Positions 16,545 to 29,697 of a stretch of 56,353 nt of DNA are shown here, piece after piece. The stretch comes from an uncultured Bacteroidales bacterium. GTDB taxonomy: Bacteria; Bacteroidota; Bacteroidia; Bacteroidales; F082. The notes below the pieces were generated by a model that saw only the letters and a list, made by a program, of their open reading frames with translations, was not told where the DNA came from and made no database searches. The position numbers and the translations under genes were made by a program. The stretch is from positions 1 to 56,353 of the forward strand of contig CAMHFN010000017.1 of NCBI GenBank assembly GCA_946184615.1. The letters are read 5' to 3'. How positions within the stretch are numbered: the first letter of the stretch is position 1; every line of letters begins with the position of its first letter.

Positions 16545-18556
16545 TGATAGAGGGCTCTGACTTGGTTCAACACCTTCTCGTCAATGGTCACTGGATATTT
16601 CTTGTGCAGCATCTCCATCCATTTCTCCTCCAGTTCCGTCTGATAGTCGGAGGTCACCAGTCCTCTAGCTTCGGCGAGCGTTTTCGGTTCAGGTTTGCGA
16701 ACTTCGATGATGTTGACAATCACGGTCGACTTATCGACTGTTGAAGGAATTTCGTTTCTCACTCCAGCTTTCCATTCAGTCTGGTCCACAAAAGCATTGT
16801 CACCATGTTGGTATAAGCCATTGCGAACAACAACATAACCAACTGAATCTCTTACAATTACGCTGCGTAGACTATCAAATGGCACCCCTTGGTCGAGATA
16901 GCCCTTTACTTTGGGAAGCGATTCCGGATGATTCACCGTAATCACACAAGCTTTCACACGATCCTCCCACATGTAATTGGAAGTATGTCTGCGATGGAAT
17001 TCTCGGAGACCAACCGTGTCGTTGACGGCTTTGCTCCACACTTCTTGGTTCATCAAATCGAAAAGTAGGATGCCATCGTTGTATTCCTGCATCAACAGTT
17101 TGAATTCAGGGTATTTTTCCTCAAGATGTTCGTCAGCGTATTCGAGCACCTTCTCATTCTGGAAGGCCTCATAAAGCTGATATACATATGTCTGGGCTGA
17201 TAAAGCACGTTGTGGGGTCTGTTTTGCCTGGATATAATTCACAAAATCCGACACCATGTAACGCGCATCACCTATGGAGAAAAGGAAGTCGTCGAGTTTG
17301 GCATCCTCTGCAGGAACAAAATGCCCCTTCAAGATCGTACTATCAACGGATACAACAAAACGTTCCATATTTTTATCGTTATTTTTAAATCCATAGTCTT
17401 TTTGGATCTGTTTAACGACCGCTTCTTCCGTCTTTTTAGAGCGCATATCTTTCTCTACCTTTTCGGCAATGGCTTGGCGTTCTTTTTCAAAAGTACCCAC
17501 TCCGGAGGTATTAAGGAGTTTAATGATATGGAATCCGAAGCTGGTACGGATGGGTTGGCCTATTTCGTTTGGCTTCAGTCTTTTGACGGTTTCGATAAAC
17601 TCAGGCACGATGCGGCTCACGGTGAAGGGGCTTAATACGCCAGAGCGATTACTTGTGGCCTTATCGTCAGAATAGGTCTTCACGGCTTTGTCCCAAACCT
17701 TTTCATCACCAACGGTCACTTCTTTGTAGATGTTATCCGCCTTGTCTTTCATGGCTTGCACTTCTTCCTCGGTAGCGTTCGGATCCAGTTTTAAGAAAAT
17801 ATGGGCGACATTGATCAGGCCCAAGGCATCGGTCTTACTGTCAACCTTGATGATATGATAACCATAGTCCGTGCGAATTGGCATGGAAATCTCACCTTCG
17901 GGGGTGTTATAGGCACCTGTTTCGAAAGGATACATCATATCGAACACGGTGAAAAAGCCCAGATCGCCACGGTTACCAGGACGAGCGGGTCTGTCGCCGT
18001 TTGCTTTTTGGCCACGGGCGGAAGGATCTTGCGAGTACGTCACTGCCAATTCACCAAAGTCCTCCCCTTTTAAAGCTCTTTTCCGGATATCCATGATTTT
18101 GTTATAGGCTTTCAGGGTATCTGAAGGCAAGGCATGCTTGTCACAATTAATCAAGATATGAGAGGCTCTGACATCTTTGAGTTTACGTTGATAGGCTTCC
18201 TCCACGAGTTCCTCGCTGACTTCATCGTTGGTAAAATACGGCTTGGCCAATTGTTTACGGTAGCCTTCAAGTTCTTTTTTGAATTTGGCACTCGTGTCAA
18301 GTTTCATGTCGTAAGCTTCCATTACCTTCAAGCGGTAATTCACGAACAAATCCACATACTCATCGACCGACTTTTTCTCGATCACCTCGTCTTTGAGGTT
18401 GTTCTTATTGTATATGTCGGTAAACTCTTTTACTGTGACTGGTTTATCGCCAATGGTCATCAGCACCTTTTTATCGAGTCTCGACTGTGCGAAGGTCTGG
18501 ACACCTAAGAACAGGAATGCAATACTCGCAACTAAAAATGAAATCGTTCTTTTCAT
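16541..18556 (-). CDS. Periplasmic peptidylprolyl isomerase with two PpiC domains
   Basis: This 671-aa protein has a signal peptide (MKRTISFLVASIAFLFLGVQ), a SurA-like N-terminal region (VLMTIGDKPVTVKEFTDIYNKNN) and two parvulin repeats (about 115-225, with DRPARPGNRGDLGFFTVFDM and DYGYHIIKVDS; about 230-340, with LSPFTVSRIVPEFIE and SFGFHIIKL). A long C-terminal part follows, including an EVRKPEPKTLAEARGLVTSDYQ-type PpiC-C motif. It is larger than SurA or PpiD but has no membrane anchor beyond the signal peptide. The start at 18556 gives a clean signal; the longer frame would overlap guaB. Its neighbours suggest outer-membrane protein maturation. Confidence 0.9.
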   Translation of the reverse strand: MKRTISFLVASIAFLFLGVQTFAQSRLDKKVLMTIGDKPVTVKEFTDIYNKNNLKDEVIEKKSVDEYVDLFVNYRLKVMEAYDMKLDTSAKFKKELEGYRKQLAKPYFTNDEVSEELVEEAYQRKLKDVRASHILINCDKHALPSDTLKAYNKIMDIRKRALKGEDFGELAVTYSQDPSARGQKANGDRPARPGNRGDLGFFTVFDMMYPFETGAYNTPEGEISMPIRTDYGYHIIKVDSKTDALGLINVAHIFLKLDPNATEEEVQAMKDKADNIYKEVTVGDEKVWDKAVKTYSDDKATSNRSGVLSPFTVSRIVPEFIETVKRLKPNEIGQPIRTSFGFHIIKLLNTSGVGTFEKERQAIAEKVEKDMRSKKTEEAVVKQIQKDYGFKNNDKNMERFVVSVDSTILKGHFVPAEDAKLDDFLFSIGDARYMVSDFVNYIQAKQTPQRALSAQTYVYQLYEAFQNEKVLEYADEHLEEKYPEFKLLMQEYNDGILLFDLMNQEVWSKAVNDTVGLREFHRRHTSNYMWEDRVKACVITVNHPESLPKVKGYLDQGVPFDSLRSVIVRDSVGYVVVRNGLYQHGDNAFVDQTEWKAGVRNEIPSTVDKSTVIVNIIEVRKPEPKTLAEARGLVTSDYQTELEEKWMEMLHKKYPVTIDEKVLNQVRALYQ

Positions 18557-18569
18557 GACAGAAATGGTT

Positions 18570-20054
<1,485 letters not shown>

Positions 20055-20067
20055 TTAAATTAATTGG

Positions 20068-20075
20068 CAAAGATA
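20068..20075 (-). promoter_or_regulatory. -7 promoter element of guaB
   Basis: TATCTTTG on the minus strand (TAnnTTTG), 26 nt before the guaB ATG, in the 58-bp gap after pbpC. No good TTG at -33. Confidence 0.55.
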
Positions 20076-20100
20076 CAAATAATAATTCAAAAACAGCCTT

Positions 20101-22377
20101 TCAATTTACAACAATCTTCCTACTGAGTTCCACTCCGTCCTCATCGACGCAACGCAACACATAGGTGCCGCGTTCCACATCGATAGGCATCTGATGCGAC
20201 CAGCGGGTCTGTCCTAGGAACACGTCGTTCATGGTCCAGTAGATGGTTTTTCCAGGGTTTCGATGGGCAATCTCGAAGACTACCTGCTGTCGATCGCCTT
20301 TGATACCGACGGGGATGGTGACGCGGGCATCGGACTTAGGGTAGACGAAAGCCATCAAGTCATCAGGATGCGCTGTGGCACAACTAGGATAAAGTGCTGG
20401 AAGAGGCTTGTAAAAGGCAGAGTGTTTCTTGTAGAACCATTCCAATGCAGGAGGCAGCACAAAATAGGTGTCATAACATTTTTGATCTACAGGGTAGCAA
20501 TCCGGGAGCACTTGATACTGCCTTGTGGAGTCGAGGAAGATTTTCTTATGATAGGGACAAGGTCCCGTCTTGATTTCCACATCAGGCATCCATACTTTTT
20601 GGGTATGTTTGCAGAGTTCGGTATTGGGGTAGCCCGATTCTGCACACACTTCCACCTCGATCGACTCTGGGGTAGATGCGGGACGGGTATAGCTATCGTT
20701 GAGCAGATTCACCACATCGAACAAAATGGGGGCTGCCGAAGCCACCCCTGTAAGTCCCGGACGGCCTTCACCATCGGAGTTGCCCACCCATACTCCTACC
20801 ACATAACGGTTGGTAAGACCGATGGCCCATGCGTCCCTGAAGCCGAAGCTGGTCCCTGTTTTCCACGCCACCTGTTTCGAGGAGGAGAATCCACTCCATC
20901 CTGTTTGGTTCGAGGGTCGGGTAAGGCCTTTCATCACATCGAAAGTGATTGCGACAGACTCAGGAGAGAAGGGCGTAAGGTCTTCACCCGTAGCCAATTC
21001 CCTACCCATGTGTCCGTAGGCATTTACCAAATCATACAATGAAGCCTCTGCCCCACCTACGATGAGTGAAAGCCCATAATGGTCACTGTCGAAGACAATG
21101 CCTGAGATGTTAAGCCGTTTGAGCAGCGCATGGAAACGCTGGTGGCCGTAGGTTTTAAGCAAATAAACAAAAGGAGCGTTCAGCGAATTCTGAAGTGCCA
21201 CATGGGCAGGGACCGCGCCCCAATATTGACCCGAGTAGTTTCTCGGTGTATACCCCGAGAGGTACAATGGCACATCGGGAAGGAGCATGGTAGGGAGCAA
21301 CGAGCCCTCATCAAGCATCGCCGCAAAAAGGAAAGGTTTCATGATACTACCCGTGGAGCGTTGTGCCTTCACCATATCGACCATGGAAGCATCTTTCGCT
21401 TCCATGTTGTTTCCGATATAAGCCACCACTTGGTTTTTTAAGTAGTCGATCACATAAACAGCGGCATTTTCAATCTGGTTTTGGGTATGAATCTCATAAT
21501 GCCGTTCCATGATACGAGTCACATTCCTCTGGAGGTTGTAGTCGATACCTGAACAGATTTGTTCCCCTTTATGAATCTTCTCTTGGTCAACCATGTAATG
21601 GTAGGCCAACATCGGCATGTCATAAGGCTTGTCAGGAAGTCGTTCCATGAGTGCCAGCTCGTAGTCCTCATAACTCAGCCTAGAGACCTGAAAACGCTTA
21701 GGGATATACACCTCAGATGTCGTCATCCTATGCAGCAAGGCATCGCGTTTGTCGAGCAATTTATCGCGCGACTTACCTGGATGGATCATGGCGGGGGAAT
21801 TAGGAAGCACCGCTAAGGTGGCAGCTTCGCTCCATGTGAGGCGGTCAGGAGTCGTGTGAAAGTATCGCCATGCCGCTGCGTCGATGCCGACCACATTACC
21901 TCCAAAAGGTGCGTGGGAGGCATAAAGGTTGAAGATCGACCTTTTGGAATAATGCAACTCCAGGCGTAAAGCGAGAATCACCTCCAATATTTTTTCGCCA
22001 TAGGTCCTGGGCTTGTTATGACGTGCCAGTCGCACCACCTGCATGGAGATGGTACTCCCTCCCCTCACCACATGACCTGCTTTGGTATTCTCGACAAGGG
22101 CTTGGATAAAGGCGATCGGGTTGAATCCAAAATGGCGAAAAAACTGCTGATCCTCATATTCGAGGACACAGGCAAGATATTTCTCTGAATAGTTGTTGGT
22201 GGCGGGGAAACGCCATTGTCCGTCATCAGCAATATGCGCCCCCAACAGTTCACCGTTGCTAGCTGTCAGCACTGTAGAATACGGGTCGTCAAACTTCGGG
22301 ACGGGGATGCACAGAAAAAGCAAGAACAGGCCTGCAAGAATCAGGCCTGTTCTTTTGAGTTTGCGATAACGCGTCAT
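20101..22377 (-). CDS. pbpC: Penicillin-binding protein 1C
   Basis: This 758-aa class A PBP has an N-terminal membrane anchor (about 11-26), a GT51 transglycosylase domain with EYEDQQFFRHFGFNP and RGGSTISMQVVRL, a transpeptidase domain with STGSIMKP (nucleophile Ser, about 345), SLN and KTGTS (about 504), and a C-terminal BiPBP_C domain (about 670-758) specific to PBP1C. It polymerises and cross-links peptidoglycan. It overlaps the stop of the alpha-2-macroglobulin gene by 4 nt (ATGA), the classical pairing in which the macroglobulin is thought to protect the periplasm when PBP1C repairs the wall. Confidence 0.97.
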   Translation of the reverse strand: MTRYRKLKRTGLILAGLFLLFLCIPVPKFDDPYSTVLTASNGELLGAHIADDGQWRFPATNNYSEKYLACVLEYEDQQFFRHFGFNPIAFIQALVENTKAGHVVRGGSTISMQVVRLARHNKPRTYGEKILEVILALRLELHYSKRSIFNLYASHAPFGGNVVGIDAAAWRYFHTTPDRLTWSEAATLAVLPNSPAMIHPGKSRDKLLDKRDALLHRMTTSEVYIPKRFQVSRLSYEDYELALMERLPDKPYDMPMLAYHYMVDQEKIHKGEQICSGIDYNLQRNVTRIMERHYEIHTQNQIENAAVYVIDYLKNQVVAYIGNNMEAKDASMVDMVKAQRSTGSIMKPFLFAAMLDEGSLLPTMLLPDVPLYLSGYTPRNYSGQYWGAVPAHVALQNSLNAPFVYLLKTYGHQRFHALLKRLNISGIVFDSDHYGLSLIVGGAEASLYDLVNAYGHMGRELATGEDLTPFSPESVAITFDVMKGLTRPSNQTGWSGFSSSKQVAWKTGTSFGFRDAWAIGLTNRYVVGVWVGNSDGEGRPGLTGVASAAPILFDVVNLLNDSYTRPASTPESIEVEVCAESGYPNTELCKHTQKVWMPDVEIKTGPCPYHKKIFLDSTRQYQVLPDCYPVDQKCYDTYFVLPPALEWFYKKHSAFYKPLPALYPSCATAHPDDLMAFVYPKSDARVTIPVGIKGDRQQVVFEIAHRNPGKTIYWTMNDVFLGQTRWSHQMPIDVERGTYVLRCVDEDGVELSRKIVVN

Positions 22378-25300
22378 TTGACGACGACCGGACGAGCCGG
22401 CACCACATAATAGATGTCGTTGTTATACATATCTTCGCAACGGACGGCGGGCAGCATGAACGAACCTTCGTAGGTGGCGTTCAGCTTAAGCGTGAAGGTC
22501 TTCTTGGAACGTGGTGAGAGGTCGAAGAAGAAGTACGCCCTATCGTCACGGATATCAAGGTGTTTGGCACCCATAGTCTCCGTACCTTGTTCGAACAGAC
22601 GGTCGTTGACAATCTCCCATCCTGAAGCCAGATAGTAGGACAAAGCAAGTTCAGTCACACGATAATCGCTCGGATTCTCCACGGTAATCGTGGCCGAGAA
22701 GGCCTGACCCATGGGCAGCGAAGCTGGATTGAGCGGAGCCCCGTTCCTATCGAGATAGGTCACATTCATCTTGATGAAGTTGCCATTTTCAACGGTTTCA
22801 TACTCAGCCAATGAGGTTTTGGTATAGACCTTGGCGGTCACCTTTTGATCGGAGCTGTTGGAGACGGTCACTTTGTTAGCCCCCAGTTTCGGAGTGATCT
22901 TGAATGCCGTTGAGCCGAGTTTGGTAGTCAGCGCATGTTCTTCACCATTCACCTTAACATTGGCAGTAATCGGCGAGTTGGTTGTACCCACTTTTTCAGC
23001 GTATTTGCCAAGGGTGAACAATGCGAAAGCGGTCGACTGTGTGTCGAGCCAGCGGCCGCTGTTCAGGATCTCGCAAAGGTCGTTGACATGGCCTTTGATG
23101 GAGGCCTCGTCACGGCCGCAGAGGATCTCTGAATAAGTCAAAAAGGCCAAGTCACGGGTCTTGGAACCGAACGAAGAAATGTAATCCGACATTTCTTCAC
23201 TCTCGACGGCAGGCCAGAACTGTGCCACCATGTTCTTCTTACCCACCTGGGCATAGGTGGCCGCAGTGAGTAACGAGCTGAGGTTGTAGTTCATCTTCAG
23301 TTCCTTGAAACGGTTGAGGGCACCCATCTCAGAAGCACCGCCTAGGGCCAACACAAAGAGACGATAGGCCTGGATGGTCTCACCCTGCTTAAAGTCGGGA
23401 TTCATTGCCCACGACCTAGCGATGTCGGCTTGGTGGCCCATGACACCGTTAAGCAGGTAATCCGGCACGTCGAAACCTTGGTTCTTGGCTTCCACCAGGA
23501 AATGGAGGGCATAGATTTCCGTCCAAGGATCCGAGTAGTTGCCACCCACCCAGTTGGTCAAGGAGAAGTCGGCCTTCTGGTAGGATTTCAGGCTGGCAAT
23601 ACCATTTTGGATGGCATCACGAGTCTTGTTCAAGTCTTCCTCACTTTGTTGTATGAAGTAATTGATATACAACTGCGGGAAGGCAGCAGACACGACTTGT
23701 TCAAGGCAACCATAAGGATAAGTGGTGAGGTAATTAAGACGGCTGTAGAGGTCGACGGGAATCAGTGAGGCCACCATGACATTGCCTTCTTGAGTACCGG
23801 CAAGGCCTTGCATTTCGAAGTCGATGGTCTCGGTAGCCCCTGCAGCGATTTCCTTGGTATAGGTCTGACGTTTTTCGGAATAAGGCATCCGGATCGGGAT
23901 GTCAGTAGTGCTTTGGGCTTCGTAGCCATCGCCCGACACTTTGACATCCATGGTGGCGACACCGAGCGTCTCCGGCACGTTGACTTTCATGACGAGCATG
24001 GCTTCACCGTTCTCATCCACTTTCACTGTGCCAGGGATGTCACCGATGGCGGTAAGGTTCTTGTTGTTGGCCTCTACTTTGAGGTTCTTGCCCTTCATAT
24101 TCGGGGCGAGCACCTGCACTTTCAGCATCATCTCGTCGTCAGGTGCGGTAACACGAGGTGCTGTTGCATACAATGTAATCGGGTCGATCACCTTCATCTG
24201 TTTTTCAGCAGCACCGAACGACTTGCCTGTTCCCTTAGCCACGACCATGAAACGGAGTGCACCAGAGCATTGGGGCACTTCAAATTCGTGCGTGTTCGTT
24301 TCCTTTGCCTTGAGTTCGAAAGGTCCCAACGTCACGGCGAATGCCTTGAAGCGTTTGTCGAGGGTGACTTCTTGGTTGATGATACCGTCACCGCCGATGG
24401 CGTAGACTGTTCCCAGTTCTCCGGTGAAGGCATCGATGATGTAATTGTAGTTATCCCAAGTGCGCACCTTCAGGGCCTGTTTGGCGTTAAAGTAGTCGTA
24501 CGGGTTGGCGGTGCGGTAGTTGGTCAGTCCGAGGATGCCTTCGTCGACGATGGCCAAAGTATAAGTCATCGGTTGGTTGTTCTCTTCTTTGACATTAACC
24601 TGGATCTTTTTCTTGGTGTTGGAGGTCTCAGGGATTTCAACCACCGGTTTCAGTTGCAGTTTGGGGTTTTCCACCTTGACGGGGACGACACCATACATAC
24701 GTAGCGGCAAGTCGTTGCCTGCATCTCGAGGCTGGATGAGGGATACATAGATGTAGACGTTCGGGATCATCTCCTCTGTGGCTTTGATTTCCACCTGGCC
24801 TTCGGTGCCCAATTTATCCATTACTTTCGACATGAGGATCCTGTCGTTGGCTTCGACCGTCACCAAGGCGATGGCCTTGTCGTTGGCCGGGAAGTTCACG
24901 ATGATGTTATCTCCCACGTTATAGGACTCTTGAGAGCTGCTCATGGCCAGTTGCACCGGACCATCAGAACCTCCCGTGGAGTGTATGGTGGCATAGTTCC
25001 AATCGAAGCGGATGACCTTGGCGAAGGTGTTGCCCCCCTGTTGGTCTTTAACAACAAGGAGGTATAGTCCCCATTTTTCGTCAGGAATGTTGACTTGGAT
25101 GTCGGCCTTGCCCTTGTTGATGGTCATGGTGCCGCCCAACTCCGGATTCTTATAAGTACCTCTTACATACTTTTGGAGTGAATAGCCGTCTTCGCTCGAC
25201 CACCACCAATAGCCATCCAATTTATAGAGGTTGTATTCGATGGAAAGAGTGGTCTTGGCCAGTTCACCGTTTTCATTGACCACGGCGATGGGGAAGTTCC

Positions 25301-27551
25301 AGTTTTGATTGGTGTAGTAGTAATCACCGTATTTGGACGTGGTAGGAGGCAGTTCAACACCCACATAGCGCTGACGGGGTGAAAGTTTTGCGGTGGAAGA
25401 AGTGATGCTGAAGTCTCCGCTGCTTTCATAGACGGTGGTGATGAACGTTGCGTTGATCATTTGGTCGGCATTGAGATCCGCAAGCGGTTCAAAACTCACT
25501 GCGGCATTGCCTTGGCCATCGAGCGGTCCGTTGAAGAGTTCCATTTCATCTGGATAGAAGTCCTCCGACTCATTGCAGAAGGTGTAGGTCGGGAAGTTGG
25601 CAAACGTGGTCTGACCTTGGCGCACTCTGACGACGATGTCGGCTTTCAGTCCCGAAGCGGTAAGTCCGTTGAGCCACTGGGAGTGAAGTTGGGCATTGCT
25701 CGGGTTTCTGAGGCTGATGACATCAGGGGTGTTGAATTTGATTTCAAGACGGTTTGGTTTCACTGTCTCCACTCTCAGGTACTGGTTGACGGTGGTGTTG
25801 CCCACTTTAAATGCAGCTCTCCACAGGCCCGTCTCATCGTTGGGGCTGGTAGACACATTATACGTATAGATGCCACCCATGGGATTATTGTTCGACTGGC
25901 GAGCATAGAGACGGCTGTTGGCATCGTAAACCTCCATGACCACAGGATAGTCGGCGGGCAACTTGGCATCGATATCAGAGACCATCAAGTTAAGTTGCAA
26001 TTCATCGCCAGGACGCCACACACCACGGTTGGAGTAGGCAAATGCGGAGATACCCTTTTCGACGTTCTCGCCGTTGACGTTAAACTTGCTATATGACAGT
26101 GCTTCGCCGTTGTTCGTCTTAATGAGCGACTGACCGCCCTTCTTGTCTTTGGCCACGATAAAAGCAGGACGGTTGGCACACTTCAGTTGGGCGTGACCGT
26201 CGCCATCGGTACGGCCGGTGGCAATCTGTTGACGCTGGTAGTTGTAAGCGATGACCTCAGCCCCCGACACCGGTTTGGCATCGGAGATCCCGAACACAAA
26301 GACATCGGCAACATCCTCGGCACCCATCTTGGCCGTGACAGCAAGGTCGGTAACGATGATGTTCTTCCGGATATCCACATCGTTATAATACGACAAAGAC
26401 AAGGGGTCATTCCAGTCGCCGTCGTAGTCATAATCCTTAAAATCATAAGCCTGGCCATCCCAGTACTTGGCTTCCAGACTCTCATTCTCAAGGGTAAGCT
26501 GTTTCGACTCTTCGGTGGCAAAGGCATAGTCGGCAGGGCCAAAATCCAGGATCAGCTGGTACATGTCCCCTGCTTTCACATCGACATAGTCGGAAAGCAC
26601 GATGGGGAACGTCTTCCATTGTTTCGGGTCGGGTGAATCGAGCGCAATGTTGACTTTCTTCTCGAGTCGGCCAGCCTTACGGATGCCGTAGGTGTCATCA
26701 AGGTCGTTATCTTGATAATAGGCAACGATGTTGTCATCGAACACTCGGACCACGCGGAGGGTCACTGAGTTCAAGCAGATAGCATCGAAATACACTGTGG
26801 CATCGCCCACTTCAGGAACGATGACGCCATCTTCGCTCCATTTGACTTTGGGACTCAGGTCGGTGAGATCCAGTTGGAACGTCTTGGATTCGCTAAGAGA
26901 TCTGCCGTCGACATCCTTGATTCCCGCACCGACCGTCAGCTGGACATTCTCTTGTTGATAGCGGTAGAGGTTCGATTTGTCGAAGTAGATCACAATCTTG
27001 TTACCGACAATCTCAGTACGGTAGCCCATCTCAGGGGTAACACTGAAGAAACCGTCGATGTTACGCTGTTGAAGCTGTTGGGAAAAGATTAAAGTGGCGG
27101 AGCTGTTTTCTTTAGCGACGACACAGTCAACGATCTGGAAGGTGCCTTTGTCGCAAATGGGCAGTTGACAGGTGGCCTTTGACTTTGAATTAATCGCTTT
27201 TCCATCGAGGACCAAGTCGACGACTTTGGATTTCGGACCACGTTTGATGTTGTTCACCTGATACACGTACTTACGGTTGCCCATGTACGTAGAGGTGACA
27301 TTGTACTTGTTTACGAAGTCGGGATCGAAGATTTTGATGGCGTCTTCATCCGCAATGGGTTTGGTGAAGAACACCGTGACATCGTACTGCACTTCGTCAG
27401 CGAAGTAGTTCGGCACAAGGTCGACGACATTGAAGTTCAGCGGTCTTTCCGCTGCTCCCTTTTTTACTTCTTTGTTGCAGGAAGAGAGGCCTGCAAGCAT
27501 CAAGAGACTCACGAAAAGCATCAAGAGCCGTGACGGTGATTTTGTTTTCAT
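22374..27551 (-). CDS. Bacterial alpha-2-macroglobulin lipoprotein (MG2 family)
   Basis: This 1725-aa protein has a lipobox (LMLAGLSSCNKE; acylated Cys25), repeated macroglobulin MG domains, an MG2 domain region around GISAFAYSNRGVWRPGDELQLNLMVSD, a bait-region neighbourhood and the thioester motif YGCLEQ with Cys1282 (codon 23706-23708). A terpenoid-cyclase-like TED domain and C-terminal receptor-type domains follow. Such proteins trap attacking proteases by covalent thioester linkage. The gene is 23 nt downstream of gyrB and overlaps pbpC by 4 nt. The retained CLEQ makes this the thioester-active type; many bacterial homologues have lost it. Confidence 0.95.
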   Translation of the reverse strand: MKTKSPSRLLMLFVSLLMLAGLSSCNKEVKKGAAERPLNFNVVDLVPNYFADEVQYDVTVFFTKPIADEDAIKIFDPDFVNKYNVTSTYMGNRKYVYQVNNIKRGPKSKVVDLVLDGKAINSKSKATCQLPICDKGTFQIVDCVVAKENSSATLIFSQQLQQRNIDGFFSVTPEMGYRTEIVGNKIVIYFDKSNLYRYQQENVQLTVGAGIKDVDGRSLSESKTFQLDLTDLSPKVKWSEDGVIVPEVGDATVYFDAICLNSVTLRVVRVFDDNIVAYYQDNDLDDTYGIRKAGRLEKKVNIALDSPDPKQWKTFPIVLSDYVDVKAGDMYQLILDFGPADYAFATEESKQLTLENESLEAKYWDGQAYDFKDYDYDGDWNDPLSLSYYNDVDIRKNIIVTDLAVTAKMGAEDVADVFVFGISDAKPVSGAEVIAYNYQRQQIATGRTDGDGHAQLKCANRPAFIVAKDKKGGQSLIKTNNGEALSYSKFNVNGENVEKGISAFAYSNRGVWRPGDELQLNLMVSDIDAKLPADYPVVMEVYDANSRLYARQSNNNPMGGIYTYNVSTSPNDETGLWRAAFKVGNTTVNQYLRVETVKPNRLEIKFNTPDVISLRNPSNAQLHSQWLNGLTASGLKADIVVRVRQGQTTFANFPTYTFCNESEDFYPDEMELFNGPLDGQGNAAVSFEPLADLNADQMINATFITTVYESSGDFSITSSTAKLSPRQRYVGVELPPTTSKYGDYYYTNQNWNFPIAVVNENGELAKTTLSIEYNLYKLDGYWWWSSEDGYSLQKYVRGTYKNPELGGTMTINKGKADIQVNIPDEKWGLYLLVVKDQQGGNTFAKVIRFDWNYATIHSTGGSDGPVQLAMSSSQESYNVGDNIIVNFPANDKAIALVTVEANDRILMSKVMDKLGTEGQVEIKATEEMIPNVYIYVSLIQPRDAGNDLPLRMYGVVPVKVENPKLQLKPVVEIPETSNTKKKIQVNVKEENNQPMTYTLAIVDEGILGLTNYRTANPYDYFNAKQALKVRTWDNYNYIIDAFTGELGTVYAIGGDGIINQEVTLDKRFKAFAVTLGPFELKAKETNTHEFEVPQCSGALRFMVVAKGTGKSFGAAEKQMKVIDPITLYATAPRVTAPDDEMMLKVQVLAPNMKGKNLKVEANNKNLTAIGDIPGTVKVDENGEAMLVMKVNVPETLGVATMDVKVSGDGYEAQSTTDIPIRMPYSEKRQTYTKEIAAGATETIDFEMQGLAGTQEGNVMVASLIPVDLYSRLNYLTTYPYGCLEQVVSAAFPQLYINYFIQQSEEDLNKTRDAIQNGIASLKSYQKADFSLTNWVGGNYSDPWTEIYALHFLVEAKNQGFDVPDYLLNGVMGHQADIARSWAMNPDFKQGETIQAYRLFVLALGGASEMGALNRFKELKMNYNLSSLLTAATYAQVGKKNMVAQFWPAVESEEMSDYISSFGSKTRDLAFLTYSEILCGRDEASIKGHVNDLCEILNSGRWLDTQSTAFALFTLGKYAEKVGTTNSPITANVKVNGEEHALTTKLGSTAFKITPKLGANKVTVSNSSDQKVTAKVYTKTSLAEYETVENGNFIKMNVTYLDRNGAPLNPASLPMGQAFSATITVENPSDYRVTELALSYYLASGWEIVNDRLFEQGTETMGAKHLDIRDDRAYFFFDLSPRSKKTFTLKLNATYEGSFMLPAVRCEDMYNNDIYYVVPARPVVVK

Positions 27552-27574
27552 AATATATATAGTTTTATAGTTGT

Positions 27575-29569
<1,995 letters not shown>

Positions 29570-29584
29570 TTAGATATTAAAAAA

Positions 29585-29592
29585 CAAAAGTA
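29585..29592 (-). promoter_or_regulatory. -7 promoter element of gyrB
   Basis: TACTTTTG on the minus strand (TAnnTTTG), 34 nt before the gyrB ATG. The rest of the 146-bp gap (29552-29697) is T-rich, with one short palindrome AAGGTC-AGG-GACCTT at 29664-29678. Confidence 0.5.
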
Positions 29593-29697
29593 CGAAAATT
29601 TCCTTAAATAATTGGTGTTTTTTTGAAGTTTTTTTTGCGTTTTTTTATCATTCGTTCGCCGAGAAGGTCAGGGACCTTTCGTCAGTAACGCTAAAGG

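Noticed and set aside
23790..24704. 304-codon plus-strand frame
   Set aside because: Shadow of the alpha-2-macroglobulin gene, whose thioester domain lies here on minus.
29664..29678. AAGGTC-AGG-GACCTT palindrome as terminator of the barrel gene
   Set aside because: Stem of only 6 bp and no T-run directly after it on either strand.
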